64,000 nucleotides of DNA from Methylobacterium sp. SyP6R (GCF_019216885.1 NZ_JAAQRC020000001.1:1488001-1552000), one strand, 5' to 3'. Positions 46,829 through 55,157 are shown, counted from the stretch's first letter. A program made the numbers and translations. The notes: generated by a model not told the origin, from the sequence alone.

Positions 46829-47637
46829 CCGATCCCGCCGACGACGCGCTGTGCGACCTCGGCCGTGCCCTGGCGGCGGCGCGGCGCACCGGCACGGCGG
46901 TCGCCGGTCCCGTCCCGCCGATCCGCGACCGGACGGCTGCCGAGGCGGTGCAGGCCGAGGCGGTGCTCGCCGCCGGCGAGGCCCTGCGGGGCTTCACGCT
47001 CGCCGCCACCGCCGCGCGCACCGCGCGCCCGCTCGCCTGTCCGGGACCGGTCGTCGCGCCGCTCCTGGCCGGCTCGCTCCTCGTCGACGGCGCCGCCGTC
47101 CGGAGTTCCCGGGGCGTGCTCGGCGTGGGCGCGCAGTACCTGTTCGTGCTCGGGCGCCCCTTCCCGCAGGAGCGCGAGGATCCGGGCGACCGCGCGGCGC
47201 TCGCCGGCGCCGTCCTGTCCTGCCGCATCGGCCTGCAGGTACTGGGCCGGCGCCTGCCCGACTCCGTGCCCCTCGGCCCCTGGGCCGCGACGGCGGACCT
47301 CGCGCTCGACGCGGCGCAGCTGCGCGGGGCCGCGATTCCCGCCTGGCGCGCGGCCGACCTCGCCGCCGCCCCTGTGATCCTGCGGCTCGACGGCCACGCG
47401 GTGGCGCAGGGGAGCGGGGCCGAGATCCTGGCCGAGGTCCTGGCCGAGATCCTGGACGCCGATCCGCTCGCCGCCCTGGCCTGGCTCGCCGGGGAACTGG
47501 CCCGGGCCGATCGCGGCTTCGAGGCCGGCGACACCATCGCCACCGGGAGCTGCACCGGGCTGATCCGCGTCAGGCCGGGCCAGCGGGTCGAGGGGGATTT
47601 CGGGCCCCTCGGGCGGGTCGGCCTCGACATCGCGTAG
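46825..47637 (+). CDS. MhpD-family (2-keto-4-pentenoate hydratase-like) protein lacking metal ligands
   Basis: 270 residues with a GTG start overlapping the DapA-like stop (GTGA). The family frame is seen in RGFTLAATAARTARPL, GVLGVGAQYLFVLGRPF, the ATADLALDAAQL region and the C-terminal GDTIATGSCTGLIRVRPGQR. Compared with E. coli MhpD, the metal ligands Glu106 and Glu108 (ExE) become Gly102 and Gln104, Glu139 becomes Gln138, and Lys60 becomes Thr58. The chemistry of hydratases and decarboxylases of this family is therefore not expected. It and the DapA-like neighbour look like a jointly degenerated but maintained pair. Confidence 0.82.
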   Translation: MTDPADDALCDLGRALAAARRTGTAVAGPVPPIRDRTAAEAVQAEAVLAAGEALRGFTLAATAARTARPLACPGPVVAPLLAGSLLVDGAAVRSSRGVLGVGAQYLFVLGRPFPQEREDPGDRAALAGAVLSCRIGLQVLGRRLPDSVPLGPWAATADLALDAAQLRGAAIPAWRAADLAAAPVILRLDGHAVAQGSGAEILAEVLAEILDADPLAALAWLAGELARADRGFEAGDTIATGSCTGLIRVRPGQRVEGDFGPLGRVGLDIA

Positions 47638-47675
47638 GATGTCGGCGATTCCATCCGGCACCCGAGGGGGGACGC

Positions 47676-47963
47676 TCAGCTCCCGCCCGCCTCGTGCGTC
47701 TCGCGCACGAAGGCGGCCCGCGCCTTCGCGTCGGGTGCGGTGCCGCGCGCGCGGCACCAGGCCAGGAAGGCCTCCGGCTCGATCCGGATGCGGACCACCG
47801 CCACCCCGCTGCGCGCCACCTCGCGCTCGATCTGGAGCGCCGACATCTGCCAGGCGGCGTAGCTCTCGGGCAGGCCGGATTCAGGCGCAGCCTCCCGGAT
47901 CCGGGGATAATCGCCCGGCTCGTACCAGGCGAGGCCGATGCTCCGCGGGCGCTCCATCTCCAA
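47676..47963 (-). CDS. Small conserved hypothetical protein
   Basis: 95 residues: SIGLAWYEPGDYPRIREAAP, SYAAWQMSALQIEREVARSG, VAVVRIRIEPEAFLAWCRAR, DAKARAAFVRE. This reads as a compact alpha/beta fold, conserved in style. No named domain is recognised. It is convergent with the hydratase-like gene (38-base gap). Confidence 0.72.
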   Translation of the reverse strand: MEMERPRSIGLAWYEPGDYPRIREAAPESGLPESYAAWQMSALQIEREVARSGVAVVRIRIEPEAFLAWCRARGTAPDAKARAAFVRETHEAGGS

Positions 47964-48033
47964 AACCTCTCCGCATGCCTAAGATCACGGCCCGTTTCCG
48001 GGCGGTGTCATCGCAGATAGGGCAGGCGGGACA

Positions 48034-48061
48034 GAAAAAAGGCCGCCCTTGCGAGGCGGCC
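48034..48061 (-). terminator. Orphan intrinsic terminator (minus strand)
   Basis: Read on the minus strand: stem ggccgcc/ggcggcc with a 7-base loop, followed by TTTTTT. No annotated minus-strand gene ends here. Confidence 0.75.
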
Positions 48062-48140
48062 CGAAGTCTAGGGAGGAAACGCCCAAAGAGGGCTGCACCG
48101 CCGCGACGCCATCGCTGCGGTGCGACGTCGTTGTCTCATG
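48034..48140 (-). ncRNA. Candidate small RNA or very short transcript
   Basis: A strong minus-strand terminator with no minus-strand gene upstream of it for about 1 kb (the next one has its own terminator at 49068-49100) implies a short transcript here. The 5' end is a guess. It could also encode a 23-residue Arg-rich peptide starting at the ATG complementary to 48138-48140. I recognise no known RNA family. Confidence 0.3.
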
Positions 48141-48590
48141 TTGCACTGCACCCTGCAATCGTTTTCACCGCGCGACCGCCATGCTCGCGGCGCATGACGG
48201 CGGGACGGGTCGCTGCAAGGGGCGTCGAAGAGGGCGTCAAACCGCCCCTTGCCCCCCTGAGCGTGACCTGTCAGACGACACGTCTCCCTCGTGGACGTAC
48301 CCTGTGGCGCTCCGGCTCCGCCGACAGGCTGGACCGTGAGGGAGCTCGTGACGACGAGTTGGCGGTGGACCAGTTCTCCCCGCCAGCCTGTGAGGCTCAG
48401 TGGGCCGGGTGGTTGCGGGAGGGTCGGCGCAGCGGGGAACAGGAACCGCGTCGCCGGCTGATGGCCCACACATTCGCCCTGCCTCGAAGCGGGGTAGCGC
48501 GCCGCCGCGCAAGTTCAAGAATTTCGCAAACAGCCACGCTTCGCTAACCATGCCGCCGGTTCGCCTGAAGAGCTCGCCAGGAGGGCTCGC

Positions 48591-48833
48591 ATGGGAGCAC
48601 GCATGAGAACGGCAGCGAGAGCCTACCGGGTCGCGGGCGCAGAGCCCCGCCGGTCCGATCGATCCTGCGGGACGCGAAGCGGCGAGACCCGGCTCGGGTC
48701 CGGCCTTGGGTCCGGCGGGGCACGCCCGGTCGGGGAGATCTGGTCGCAGCAGGACAGCCGCGGCCTGACCGCCCGCGAGCTGATCCGCCTGGCCCAGGCG
48801 GTGCGGCTGCGGCCGGCCTCCCCGCCGGACTAG
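48591..48833 (+). CDS. Small basic hypothetical protein
   Basis: 80 residues; ATG 48591 has an excellent ribosome-binding site (caggaggg, 7 bases spacing). The first half is Arg/Gly/Ser-rich, and only the end (VGEIWSQQDSRGLTARELIR, LAQAVRLRP) looks folded. The TAG stop is also the first bases of a dispersed repeat (tagagcat). Function unknown. Confidence 0.55.
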   Translation: MGARMRTAARAYRVAGAEPRRSDRSCGTRSGETRLGSGLGSGGARPVGEIWSQQDSRGLTARELIRLAQAVRLRPASPPD

Positions 48834-49040
48834 AGCATCTTCCGACGACGTGGATACCGGTTCGTCGTAGAAAATGCGGCAAAAACAAAGACCTAGAGCA
48901 GGGTTCGATCGCAACGCGATCGGGCTGTGCTCTAAGCAGATTTCGCAAAAGTGGCCGCCGATTTTGCGGAAAAAATCTGCGATAAAACAAGGATCTAAGC
49001 GGATGAAGCGTTGGCCTGCCAACGCAAGTCTGCTTAGATC
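48832..49040. repeat. Two tandem units of a dispersed intergenic repeat
   Basis: Unit 1 (48832 to about 48934) runs agagcatcttccgacgacg, gtggataccggttcgtcgta, gcggcaaaaacaaagacct, then the hairpin arms gatcgc/gcgatc and gtgctct. Unit 2 (48935-49040) has the same plan (agatttcgcaaaagtgg, gataaaacaaggatct, hairpin arms gcgttgg/ccaacgc, tctgctta). The fragments gtgg-x-accggtt and aaaacaaagacctagagc are typical of repeats found across alphaproteobacterial genomes. Confidence 0.75.
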
Positions 49041-49067
49041 CCAGGCCGCGTCACCGAATCCGAGAGA

Positions 49068-49100
49068 GAAGAAGGCTCCGCCGGAAGCGGGGCCTTCTTC
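49068..49100 (-). terminator. Hairpin terminator after the cyclase gene
   Basis: Arms gaagaaggctccgc and gcggggccttcttc with a short loop; it lies just past the cyclase stop and can act in either direction. Confidence 0.65.
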
Positions 49101-49111
49101 GTTCGGGGCCC

Positions 49112-50494
49112 TCATCCGTCTCCGGGCGGGAGGACGGGGGCGAAGATCGTGATGGCCTCCTTGCGGCCGGCGAGGGGTTCGCGGCCGACCTCGCGCCAGG
49201 CGGCCGGGTCCGACGAGCCGGCGATGGCGGCCTCGGAGGCGAGCACCACCGCGCCGTAGCGCTTGGTCGCCCGTTCGAGGCGCGCGGCGACGTTCACCGC
49301 ATCGCCCAGCACGGTGAACTCCATCCGCTCCTCGTCGCCGACGATGCCGCAAAAGACCTCGCCGACATGGATGCCGATGCCGATCCGCACGGCCCGGGGC
49401 GGCTCCCGCGTCTCGTTCCAGGCCGCGACGATGCCGACGAGGTCCTGCGCGAAGGCCAGCGCCCGGGCCGCGTCGTCGCCGCCCTCGTCCGGCACCCCGA
49501 ACAGGATCAGGGCGCCGTCGCCGATGAACTTGTCGACGAAGCCGTGATGCCGGCGCACGCAGGCGAGGATCCGGGTGCGGAAGGCGGTGAAGAACCGCGA
49601 CAGGCCCTCCGGGTCCATGCCCTCGGCCATCCCGGTCGAATCGCGGATGTCCACGAAGGCGATCACCGCCCGCTGGCGGCGGCCGCGGCGCAAGGCGGCG
49701 TCGCCCGCCGCGAGCCGGGGCGCGATCTCGGCCGGCAGGAAGCGCGACAGGCTGGCGCGCCCGACCGCGTCGCGGACCGCGGAGGCGAGCAGCCGCCGCG
49801 AGCGCACGATGCCGAAGGCCGTCGCCGCCCCGGCGAGCAGCAGCAGCGTGAGCCGCATCACGTTGACGGGCATCGAGAACAATTGGGTCCAGGCCGGACG
49901 GCCGGCGGCGGCCGGATCGAGGACCAGGGGATGCTCGAGCCCGGCCGCGATGCCGACGAGGCCGAGCCCCAGGAGCGCGACCGCCGCGAGCTGGACCTTC
50001 ACGTCGTAGCGGAGCGCCCCCACCGCCAGGACCAGGGGAATCGCCCAGACGATCGGCGCCGAGGGCACGGCGTTGCCGGGCAGGCCGCGCTCGCCGAGGG
50101 CCAGCACCGTGATGGCGAGCACCAGCCCGACATCCAGCGCCATGAACAGGTAGGCGTAGGGATGCCGCCAGCGCTGCGGCACCGCGAGCACGATGCTGAC
50201 GGCGCCGACGGCGAGGAAGCCGAGCGCGGCGAGCCAAGCGTTGCGCTGGAAGATCCCGAGCGACAGGCCGGCCAGTTCCTGCAGCAGGTGGTTCGCCGCG
50301 ATCACCGTGACGAAGACGCAGGTCCCGATCCCCACCCGCAGCCAGCCGATCAGCCGCTCGGCCGCGACCTCGTGGCGGCGCATCAGCCCGGCGACGAGGT
50401 CGCCCGCGAGGGGGGCGGCCAGGGGGTTGGCGAAAAGGTCTCCTGCGGCGGCCTCGTGCCGCGGATTCTGCTGCACGCGCAATCCTGGCTGCAT
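49112..50494 (-). CDS. Class III adenylate/guanylate cyclase, membrane-bound
   Basis: 460 residues with six hydrophobic segments between about residues 50 and 245. A catalytic domain follows: AFVDIRDSTGMAEGMDPEGL (first metal Asp), KFIGDGALILFG (second metal Asp, GDG), GIHVGEVFCGIVG, FTVLGDAVNVAARLERATK. The substrate-specifying positions cannot be assigned safely. The layout (integral membrane region plus CHD) resembles CyaA-type cyclases of rhizobia. The ligand sensed is unknown. Confidence 0.92.
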   Translation of the reverse strand: MQPGLRVQQNPRHEAAAGDLFANPLAAPLAGDLVAGLMRRHEVAAERLIGWLRVGIGTCVFVTVIAANHLLQELAGLSLGIFQRNAWLAALGFLAVGAVSIVLAVPQRWRHPYAYLFMALDVGLVLAITVLALGERGLPGNAVPSAPIVWAIPLVLAVGALRYDVKVQLAAVALLGLGLVGIAAGLEHPLVLDPAAAGRPAWTQLFSMPVNVMRLTLLLLAGAATAFGIVRSRRLLASAVRDAVGRASLSRFLPAEIAPRLAAGDAALRRGRRQRAVIAFVDIRDSTGMAEGMDPEGLSRFFTAFRTRILACVRRHHGFVDKFIGDGALILFGVPDEGGDDAARALAFAQDLVGIVAAWNETREPPRAVRIGIGIHVGEVFCGIVGDEERMEFTVLGDAVNVAARLERATKRYGAVVLASEAAIAGSSDPAAWREVGREPLAGRKEAITIFAPVLPPGDG

Positions 50495-50781
50495 GCCGGC
50501 CTCCCGTCGCCCTGGACAGGGCGGAGAATGGCCTGATTAGAGCATGGCGGTGACCGGGCGGCTACTGGTGGTGATCTGGTCCACCCGGGGCGCGAGCTTT
50601 CCCGAATCTGTCATGGGCGGGCAGCGAGGCCCGTCCCGATCCGATCGAGCCTCGGAATGGCCACCGGGGACGGCTCGCGGAAGGGGCCGGCCGTCGCGCG
50701 TGAGGCCTCTGCCTTTCCGCCGCGACACGCGCACCTCCGCGACGGGTCTTCGCCCGATCGTCGAGCGATGCGGTGCCGGGC

Positions 50782-50985
50782 TCAACGGGTAACCTGTTCG
50801 GCTAGCCGCACCCTGGCGGCGGCGCTGAGATTGACGTTTGCGGCGGCTCCCAGCTTGGAGGTCGAGCGCGGGCCGGATTTCGCCGCGACCTTTCCCTTGG
50901 ACACGGCCTGGCCGATGGCCCGATTCTTCGACGATGCCGCGGATCGCCCCACGGCCATCCTCTGCGCTGCCGTCATCGTCGCCAT
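50782..50985 (-). CDS. Small lysine/alanine-rich protein
   Basis: 67 residues, with the strong ribosome-binding site ggaggt seven bases before ATG 50985. Basic and Ser/Ala/Lys-rich (SKNRAIGQAVSKGKVAAKSG, STSKLGAAANVNLSAAARV). It resembles short nucleic-acid-binding tails, but no domain is recognised. The AT-rich tract 51035-51100 upstream may hold its promoter. Confidence 0.5.
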   Translation of the reverse strand: MATMTAAQRMAVGRSAASSKNRAIGQAVSKGKVAAKSGPRSTSKLGAAANVNLSAAARVRLAEQVTR

Positions 50986-51303
50986 GGTCCGGACCTCCAG
51001 CCGAGTGCAGTCCCGTAACGATGGGCGGGTAGCGTTAATATATCATGAATCTATCGGTCGATATAGGACGATGATCGACGCGATATTTGATGTATGCTGC
51101 GGGTCAAGGTGTCTTTTCTCGCCGCATCACCGATCATGGGCTAACATGACATGGAAACATCGTCGGGCGTGGTTGCAGACGAGCCGGCCAGTCCCGGTGG
51201 TCTCGAAATCCGAAAGAACAGAGGCAGCGCCCGGTCGTCCTGCGATCGGACGCTGCTCGATTTTGAGTTCGGAGCCTTGCCGTGTCAGAGTCTCGCGCCC
51301 GCG
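50986..51303. other. 318-bp gap with an AT-rich tract
   Basis: Around 51035-51100 the sequence turns AT-rich (gttaatatatcatgaatcta, cgatatttgatgtatgctg), likely promoter DNA for the minus-strand small gene. Nothing else is seen. Confidence 0.4.
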
Positions 51304-52602
51304 TCAGGCCGGATCGTCGCGCAAGAGGTGGTAGAGCAGGATCGCCGCCGCCGTGGCCGTTCCGATGCCGCCGAGCTTGAAGCTGCCGAGGCCGAGCGTG
51401 AAGTCGCCGGCGCCGAGCACGAGCGCGGTGCCCACGGTGAGCAGGACCCGGGTGCGGGAGAAGTCGACCCGGTTCTCGACGAAGATCCGCCCCGCCGCCG
51501 CGGCGATCAGCCCGAACACCACCACCGACAGGCCGCCGATCACCGGGCCGGGGATCACCAGGATCGCGGCGCCGAATTTCGGCGACAGCCCGAACAGGAT
51601 CGCCACGAGCCCGGCGACGGCGAAGACCAGGGTCGAGTAGATCCGGGTCACCGCCATCACGCCCATGTTCTCGGCGTAGGTGGTCACGCCGGTGCCGCCG
51701 AAGCAGCCCGACAGCATCGTGGCGAGCCCGTCGCCGAGGAACGCCCGGCCGAGCCAGGGGTCGAGGTTGCGCCCGGTCATCGCGCCGATCGCCTTCACGT
51801 GGCCGAGATTCTCGGCGACCAGCACCAGGGCGACCGGGGCGATGAGCCAGATCGCGGCAGGCTCGAAGACCGGCATGGTGACGTGCGGCCAGCCGAACCA
51901 CGGGGCCTCGGCAATGCGCCCGAGGTCGAGGGGCTTGGCGAGCCCGAAGCCGTTCGCCAGCACGCCGTAGAGCAGGGTCGAGGCCGCCGCCCCGATGAGG
52001 AGCGGCAGGCGCCGCGCCGCGCCGGGCAGGTAGGAGGCGGCAAGCCCCACCGACAGGATCGTGAACAGCCCGACCCCGACATCGAGCCCGGAGCCCGAGA
52101 TGCCCTTCACGCCGATCGGCGCGAGGTTGAGGGCGATCGCCCCGACGATCGCCCCGGTCACCGCCGGCGGCATCAGCCGGCCGATCCAGGCATCACCCGC
52201 CCTCATCACCGCGATCCCGATCAGCGCGTAGACCGCGCCGGCGGCGATGATGCCGCCGAGCGCCACCGCGAGATTCGGGTTCGGCCCGCTGCCGCCGTAG
52301 CCGGTGGCGGCGATCACCACGGCGATGAAGGCGAAGCTGGAGCCGAGATAGCTCGGCACCCGCCCGCCGACCACGACGAAGAACAAGAGCGTGGCGATGC
52401 CGGAGAACAGGATCGCCAGGTTCGGGTCGAACCCCATCAGCAGCGGGGCGAGCGCCGTGGAGCCGAACATCGCCACGACGTGCTGGAGCGCCAGCACCAC
52501 CACCTGGCCCCCCGGCGGGCGCTCGTCCGGCAGCACCACCGGGCCCCGTGCGAGCCGCCAGCGCGGAAAGCCCCGCTCGTCCGTGCCTGTCTCCGGTTCC
52601 AT
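51304..52602 (-). CDS. NCS2-family nucleobase permease (uracil/xanthine type)
   Basis: 432 residues with about 14 helices or half-helices. LALQHVVAMFGSTALAPLLM opens the first helix, VVGGRVPSYLGSSFAFIAVV is the family Q/S-F-A block, and LVAENLGHVKAIGAMTGRNL with the catalytic Glu-Asn pair and GVTTYAENMGVMAVTRIYST close the motif set. UraA-type features (AENxG) favour uracil over xanthine. ATG 52602 follows a ggggggaga ribosome-binding site. There is no pyrimidine gene nearby. Confidence 0.93.
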   Translation of the reverse strand: MEPETGTDERGFPRWRLARGPVVLPDERPPGGQVVVLALQHVVAMFGSTALAPLLMGFDPNLAILFSGIATLLFFVVVGGRVPSYLGSSFAFIAVVIAATGYGGSGPNPNLAVALGGIIAAGAVYALIGIAVMRAGDAWIGRLMPPAVTGAIVGAIALNLAPIGVKGISGSGLDVGVGLFTILSVGLAASYLPGAARRLPLLIGAAASTLLYGVLANGFGLAKPLDLGRIAEAPWFGWPHVTMPVFEPAAIWLIAPVALVLVAENLGHVKAIGAMTGRNLDPWLGRAFLGDGLATMLSGCFGGTGVTTYAENMGVMAVTRIYSTLVFAVAGLVAILFGLSPKFGAAILVIPGPVIGGLSVVVFGLIAAAAGRIFVENRVDFSRTRVLLTVGTALVLGAGDFTLGLGSFKLGGIGTATAAAILLYHLLRDDPA

Positions 52603-52685
52603 GCTCTCTCCCCCCCTGATCGTGTGTCCGGGGAGGGCCTTAGAGGATTTGGCGCGGGTCCGGGAATAGCCGTGCGGGCAGGACC

Positions 52686-52741
52686 GTGGGCAGACGATCA
52701 TGGGCAGAGGATGATGGGCAGACGATCATGGGCAGGAGGCG
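52686..52741. repeat. 14-bp tandem repeat, four units
   Basis: gtgggcagacgatc, atgggcagaggatg, atgggcagacgatc, atgggcaggaggcg in direct succession, between the permease and the binding-protein gene. Confidence 0.85.
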
Positions 52742-52804
52742 TTGCGCGGGGACGCGGTCTCGCGCGAAGGATCCGTCCCGATCCCACGCACCGGCAGCCC
52801 CCCG

Positions 52805-53533
52805 ATGACGCCGTCCGACGAGACCACCGCCGACCTCACCGTCATGATCTCGGGCGGCTTCGCCCTCGCCTATGCGGCCGTGCTGCCGGATTTCGAGCGC
52901 GAGACGGGGCTGAAGGTCCGGACCCTGTCCGGGGCGTCGCAGGGGCAGGGGCCGCGGACCATCCGGCACCAGCTCGCGCACGGCGCGCGCGTCGACGTGG
53001 TGATCCTCTCCAACGAGGGCCTGCACGAGCTGACGCAGGAGGGCCGGATCCTCGCCGGATCGGCAATGGCACTCGCCACCGCGCCGCTCGGTGCCGCGGT
53101 GCGGGCGGGGACGCCGCATCCGGCGATCGACACCGTCGCGGCGCTCGCCCGCACCCTCGCGCAAGCCCGCCTCGTCGTGATGCCGGGCAGCACCAGCGGG
53201 CTGTTCATCCAGGAGACCGTGCTGCCGCGGCTCGGCATCGCCGACACGGTGCGCAAGCGGGTGTTCCCACGGGGCACCGACTCCGCCGCCGCCCTGGCGG
53301 CGGGCGAGGCCGACCTCGCCCTCGGGCCGGTGAGCGAGCTCGTCGACGTGCCGGGAGTCGAGGTGGTGGGCGCGCTGCCCGACGCGGTCCAGCTCGTCCA
53401 GACCTTCACGGCGGCGATTCTCGCGGATTCACTTGCCCTCGCACCGGCCCGGCGGCTGATCGCCCATCTGGTCTCGGACCGGGTCGCGGCGGCGATCCGG
53501 CGGACCGGCATGGAGCCGGTCGCCGGAGGGTGA
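52805..53533 (+). CDS. SBP_bac_11-like substrate-binding-fold protein without a signal peptide
   Basis: 242 residues. The two-lobed molybdate-binding-type fold is evident (DLTVMISGGFALAYAAVLPD, HQLAHGARVDVVILSNEGLH, VVMPGSTSGLFIQETVLPRL, AAGEADLALGPVSEL). The N-terminus is polar (TPSDETTADLT), so no export signal is visible from this start; an in-frame upstream start at 52742 adds no signal either. No permease or ATPase gene is adjacent. It may act in the cytoplasm as a sensor or enzyme-like ligand binder. Confidence 0.85.
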   Translation: MTPSDETTADLTVMISGGFALAYAAVLPDFERETGLKVRTLSGASQGQGPRTIRHQLAHGARVDVVILSNEGLHELTQEGRILAGSAMALATAPLGAAVRAGTPHPAIDTVAALARTLAQARLVVMPGSTSGLFIQETVLPRLGIADTVRKRVFPRGTDSAAALAAGEADLALGPVSELVDVPGVEVVGALPDAVQLVQTFTAAILADSLALAPARRLIAHLVSDRVAAAIRRTGMEPVAGG

Positions 53534-53591
53534 GCGCGCAAGGGTGAGGGGCCGCGCGATCCGCGGCCCCCGGCAGCACTCCCGGACGAGA

Positions 53592-54068
53592 TCAGGCGAG
53601 GGCCGCGCCCCACTTGTCGGCGTCGGGGGTCTTTTCCCGGTAGATCGTTCCGGCGGCGTCGACGTGGAGTTCGGTCCAGGGGCCCTCGCCCCGGCGCGCC
53701 AGCACCTCGACGTGCTTCGGCTTGCGCCGCGGCTCGCCCGTCGGCGTCCAGCCCGCCGCGACGATGGCGGCGAGTGCGGAAGCGGGATCGACCGGCGCGT
53801 CCAAGCGCGGCTTGCCCGGGTGGCTCGGCGTCTTGTGGTGGATCTCGACCGGTTCGCGGCCCGCGGCGGCGATCCACGAGACCTTGATCTCCGAGGGGCG
53901 GCGTTCGCCCTCGAGGGTCACCTGCAGGCCGGCGGCGAGGGGGAAGGCCTGCGCCCCCTTGGGTCCGAGATCGGCGAGATGGACCGCGCCGTCCGCCTCC
54001 AGGGTGAAGCGGTGCGCGAAGACGTGCTGGATCGTGCCCGAGAGGGCGGTGGTGTCGTGGTGCGGCAT
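53592..54068 (-). CDS. Conserved hypothetical protein
   Basis: 158 residues: an N-terminal beta-rich segment (GTIQHVFAHRFTLEADGAVH, LADLGPKGAQAFPLAAGLQV) resembling a small OB/SH3-like barrel, then RKPKHVEVLARRGEGPWTEL and HVDAAGTIYREK. No named domain and no operon partner is visible. Confidence 0.7.
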   Translation of the reverse strand: MPHHDTTALSGTIQHVFAHRFTLEADGAVHLADLGPKGAQAFPLAAGLQVTLEGERRPSEIKVSWIAAAGREPVEIHHKTPSHPGKPRLDAPVDPASALAAIVAAGWTPTGEPRRKPKHVEVLARRGEGPWTELHVDAAGTIYREKTPDADKWGAALA

Positions 54069-54197
54069 GATCTTCTCCGAAGAGCGCCCAACCGCAGGCG
54101 CGACCGGCAGATGGAGGGACGCTGCCGGCGTTTCAAGGGCGTCGCCGGCCTTGAGCCCCGACGATGAGGAGCCCCCGCTCGTGACGTCGGCGAGCGG

Positions 54198-54929
54198 TCA
54201 GGCCGCATCGTCGCAGGCGCAACGCGGCCCGTAGCCGAAGGCCTGTCGCAGGGCGACCTGCCCGCCCGGCGTCACCGTGACGGCGCGGCTGCCCTCGCTC
54301 CGGCGCACCCAGCCCCGGTCGAGGCAGGTCGTCAGCAGGGCGGCCCCGAGGGCGCCGGCGATGTGGGGCCGGCGCTCGCTCCAGTCGAGGCAGGGGCGGC
54401 AGAACACCCGCTGGCGGGGACGACCCGCCGCCCGGGCCGCGTCGAGGTCGACCCCGAGGTCTCGCAAAAAAACCTCGCCCGAAGGCGTGAGGGCGCCGCC
54501 ATCCTCGCCGAGCTCGACCGCGCCGCGCGCCGCCAGGGACTCCGCCATCGCGACGGCGAGGCGGCCGGCGAGGTGGTCGTAGCAGGTCCGGGCCTCGCGC
54601 AAGGCCGAGTCCCGGGGACCGGGAGGCCGGATCGAGGGCGGGGCCGGCGTCGCGGCGCCGGCCACCGCCATCACGCCCTCCAGCATCCGGGCGACGCCCG
54701 GGGAGGCAAGGCGATGGTAGCGGTGGCGGCCCTGGCGCGCGACCGTGAGCAGCCCGGCCTCGGCGAGCTGCGCGAGGTGGCCGCTCGCGGTCTGCGGCGT
54801 GACGCCGGCGGCGCGGGCGAGCTCCGCCGCGGTGAGCGCGCGACCGTCCATCAGCACCGACAGCATGGCGGCCCGGGCGGGATCGCCCAGCAGGGCGGCG
54901 GTGCGGGCGAAGGCGGCGACGGTCACCAT
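54198..54929 (-). CDS. ArsR-type winged-helix regulator with a Cys-rich C-terminal part
   Basis: 243 residues. Residues 1-85 are an ArsR helix-turn-helix (LTAAELARAAGVTPQTASGH, LAQLAEAGLLTVARQGRHRY). The rest is about 150 residues with REARTCYDHLAGRLAVAMAE, RQRVFCRPCLDWSERRPHIA and the C-terminal YGPRCACDDAA. Six cysteines (TCY, FCRPC, TTC, RCAC) suggest metal or redox sensing. It lies divergent from the DUF1127 gene, with tandem repeats between them. Confidence 0.88.
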   Translation of the reverse strand: MVTVAAFARTAALLGDPARAAMLSVLMDGRALTAAELARAAGVTPQTASGHLAQLAEAGLLTVARQGRHRYHRLASPGVARMLEGVMAVAGAATPAPPSIRPPGPRDSALREARTCYDHLAGRLAVAMAESLAARGAVELGEDGGALTPSGEVFLRDLGVDLDAARAAGRPRQRVFCRPCLDWSERRPHIAGALGAALLTTCLDRGWVRRSEGSRAVTVTPGGQVALRQAFGYGPRCACDDAA

Positions 54930-55073
54930 GGCGGGCTCGCTCCTCGGACGGGCTCCTCGCGGATCGCCCCTTGTAGCGCGCGGCGGGGCCGGACGCTTCG
55001 GTCGCGGACGAACCGTGGCGCCGGACTCTTCGGCCCGGGCCGAAGCACCGCGCCCGGCGGGCGGGCGAGGATC

Positions 55074-55157
55074 GGCAAGTCCCAACCGGCAAGTCCCAAC
55101 CGGCAAGTCCCAACCGGCAAGTCCGAGGGGCGAGTCCGATGGGCAAGTCCCAACCGG
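55074..55157. repeat. 14-bp tandem repeat between divergent genes
   Basis: ggcaagtcccaacc occurs three times in succession (from 55074), followed by two degenerate units and a final good copy ending near 55157, directly upstream of the DUF1127 start. Confidence 0.85.

Larger units (their letters stand above)
47964..48590. other. 627-bp gap with an orphan minus-strand terminator
   Basis: No convincing protein gene. It contains the terminator at 48034-48061 and a TGCA-rich motif (gttgcactgcaccctgcaa, inverted repeat ttgca/tgcaa) at 48141-48159, resembling PhaR-type sites upstream of phasin genes. A 23-codon minus-strand frame (48072-48137 plus stop) sits between them. See the small-RNA candidate entry. 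Confidence 0.45.

Noticed and set aside
48931..48960. tRNA-like segment around the hairpins of the dispersed repeat
   Set aside because: No cloverleaf, no TpsiC-arm motif and no CCA-proximal stem; the hairpins belong to the repeat units.
48237..50237. A 666-codon minus-strand frame covering the cyclase region and the repeats
   Set aside because: It is a frame-shifted shadow of the cyclase and runs through the dispersed repeat; no motif supports it.
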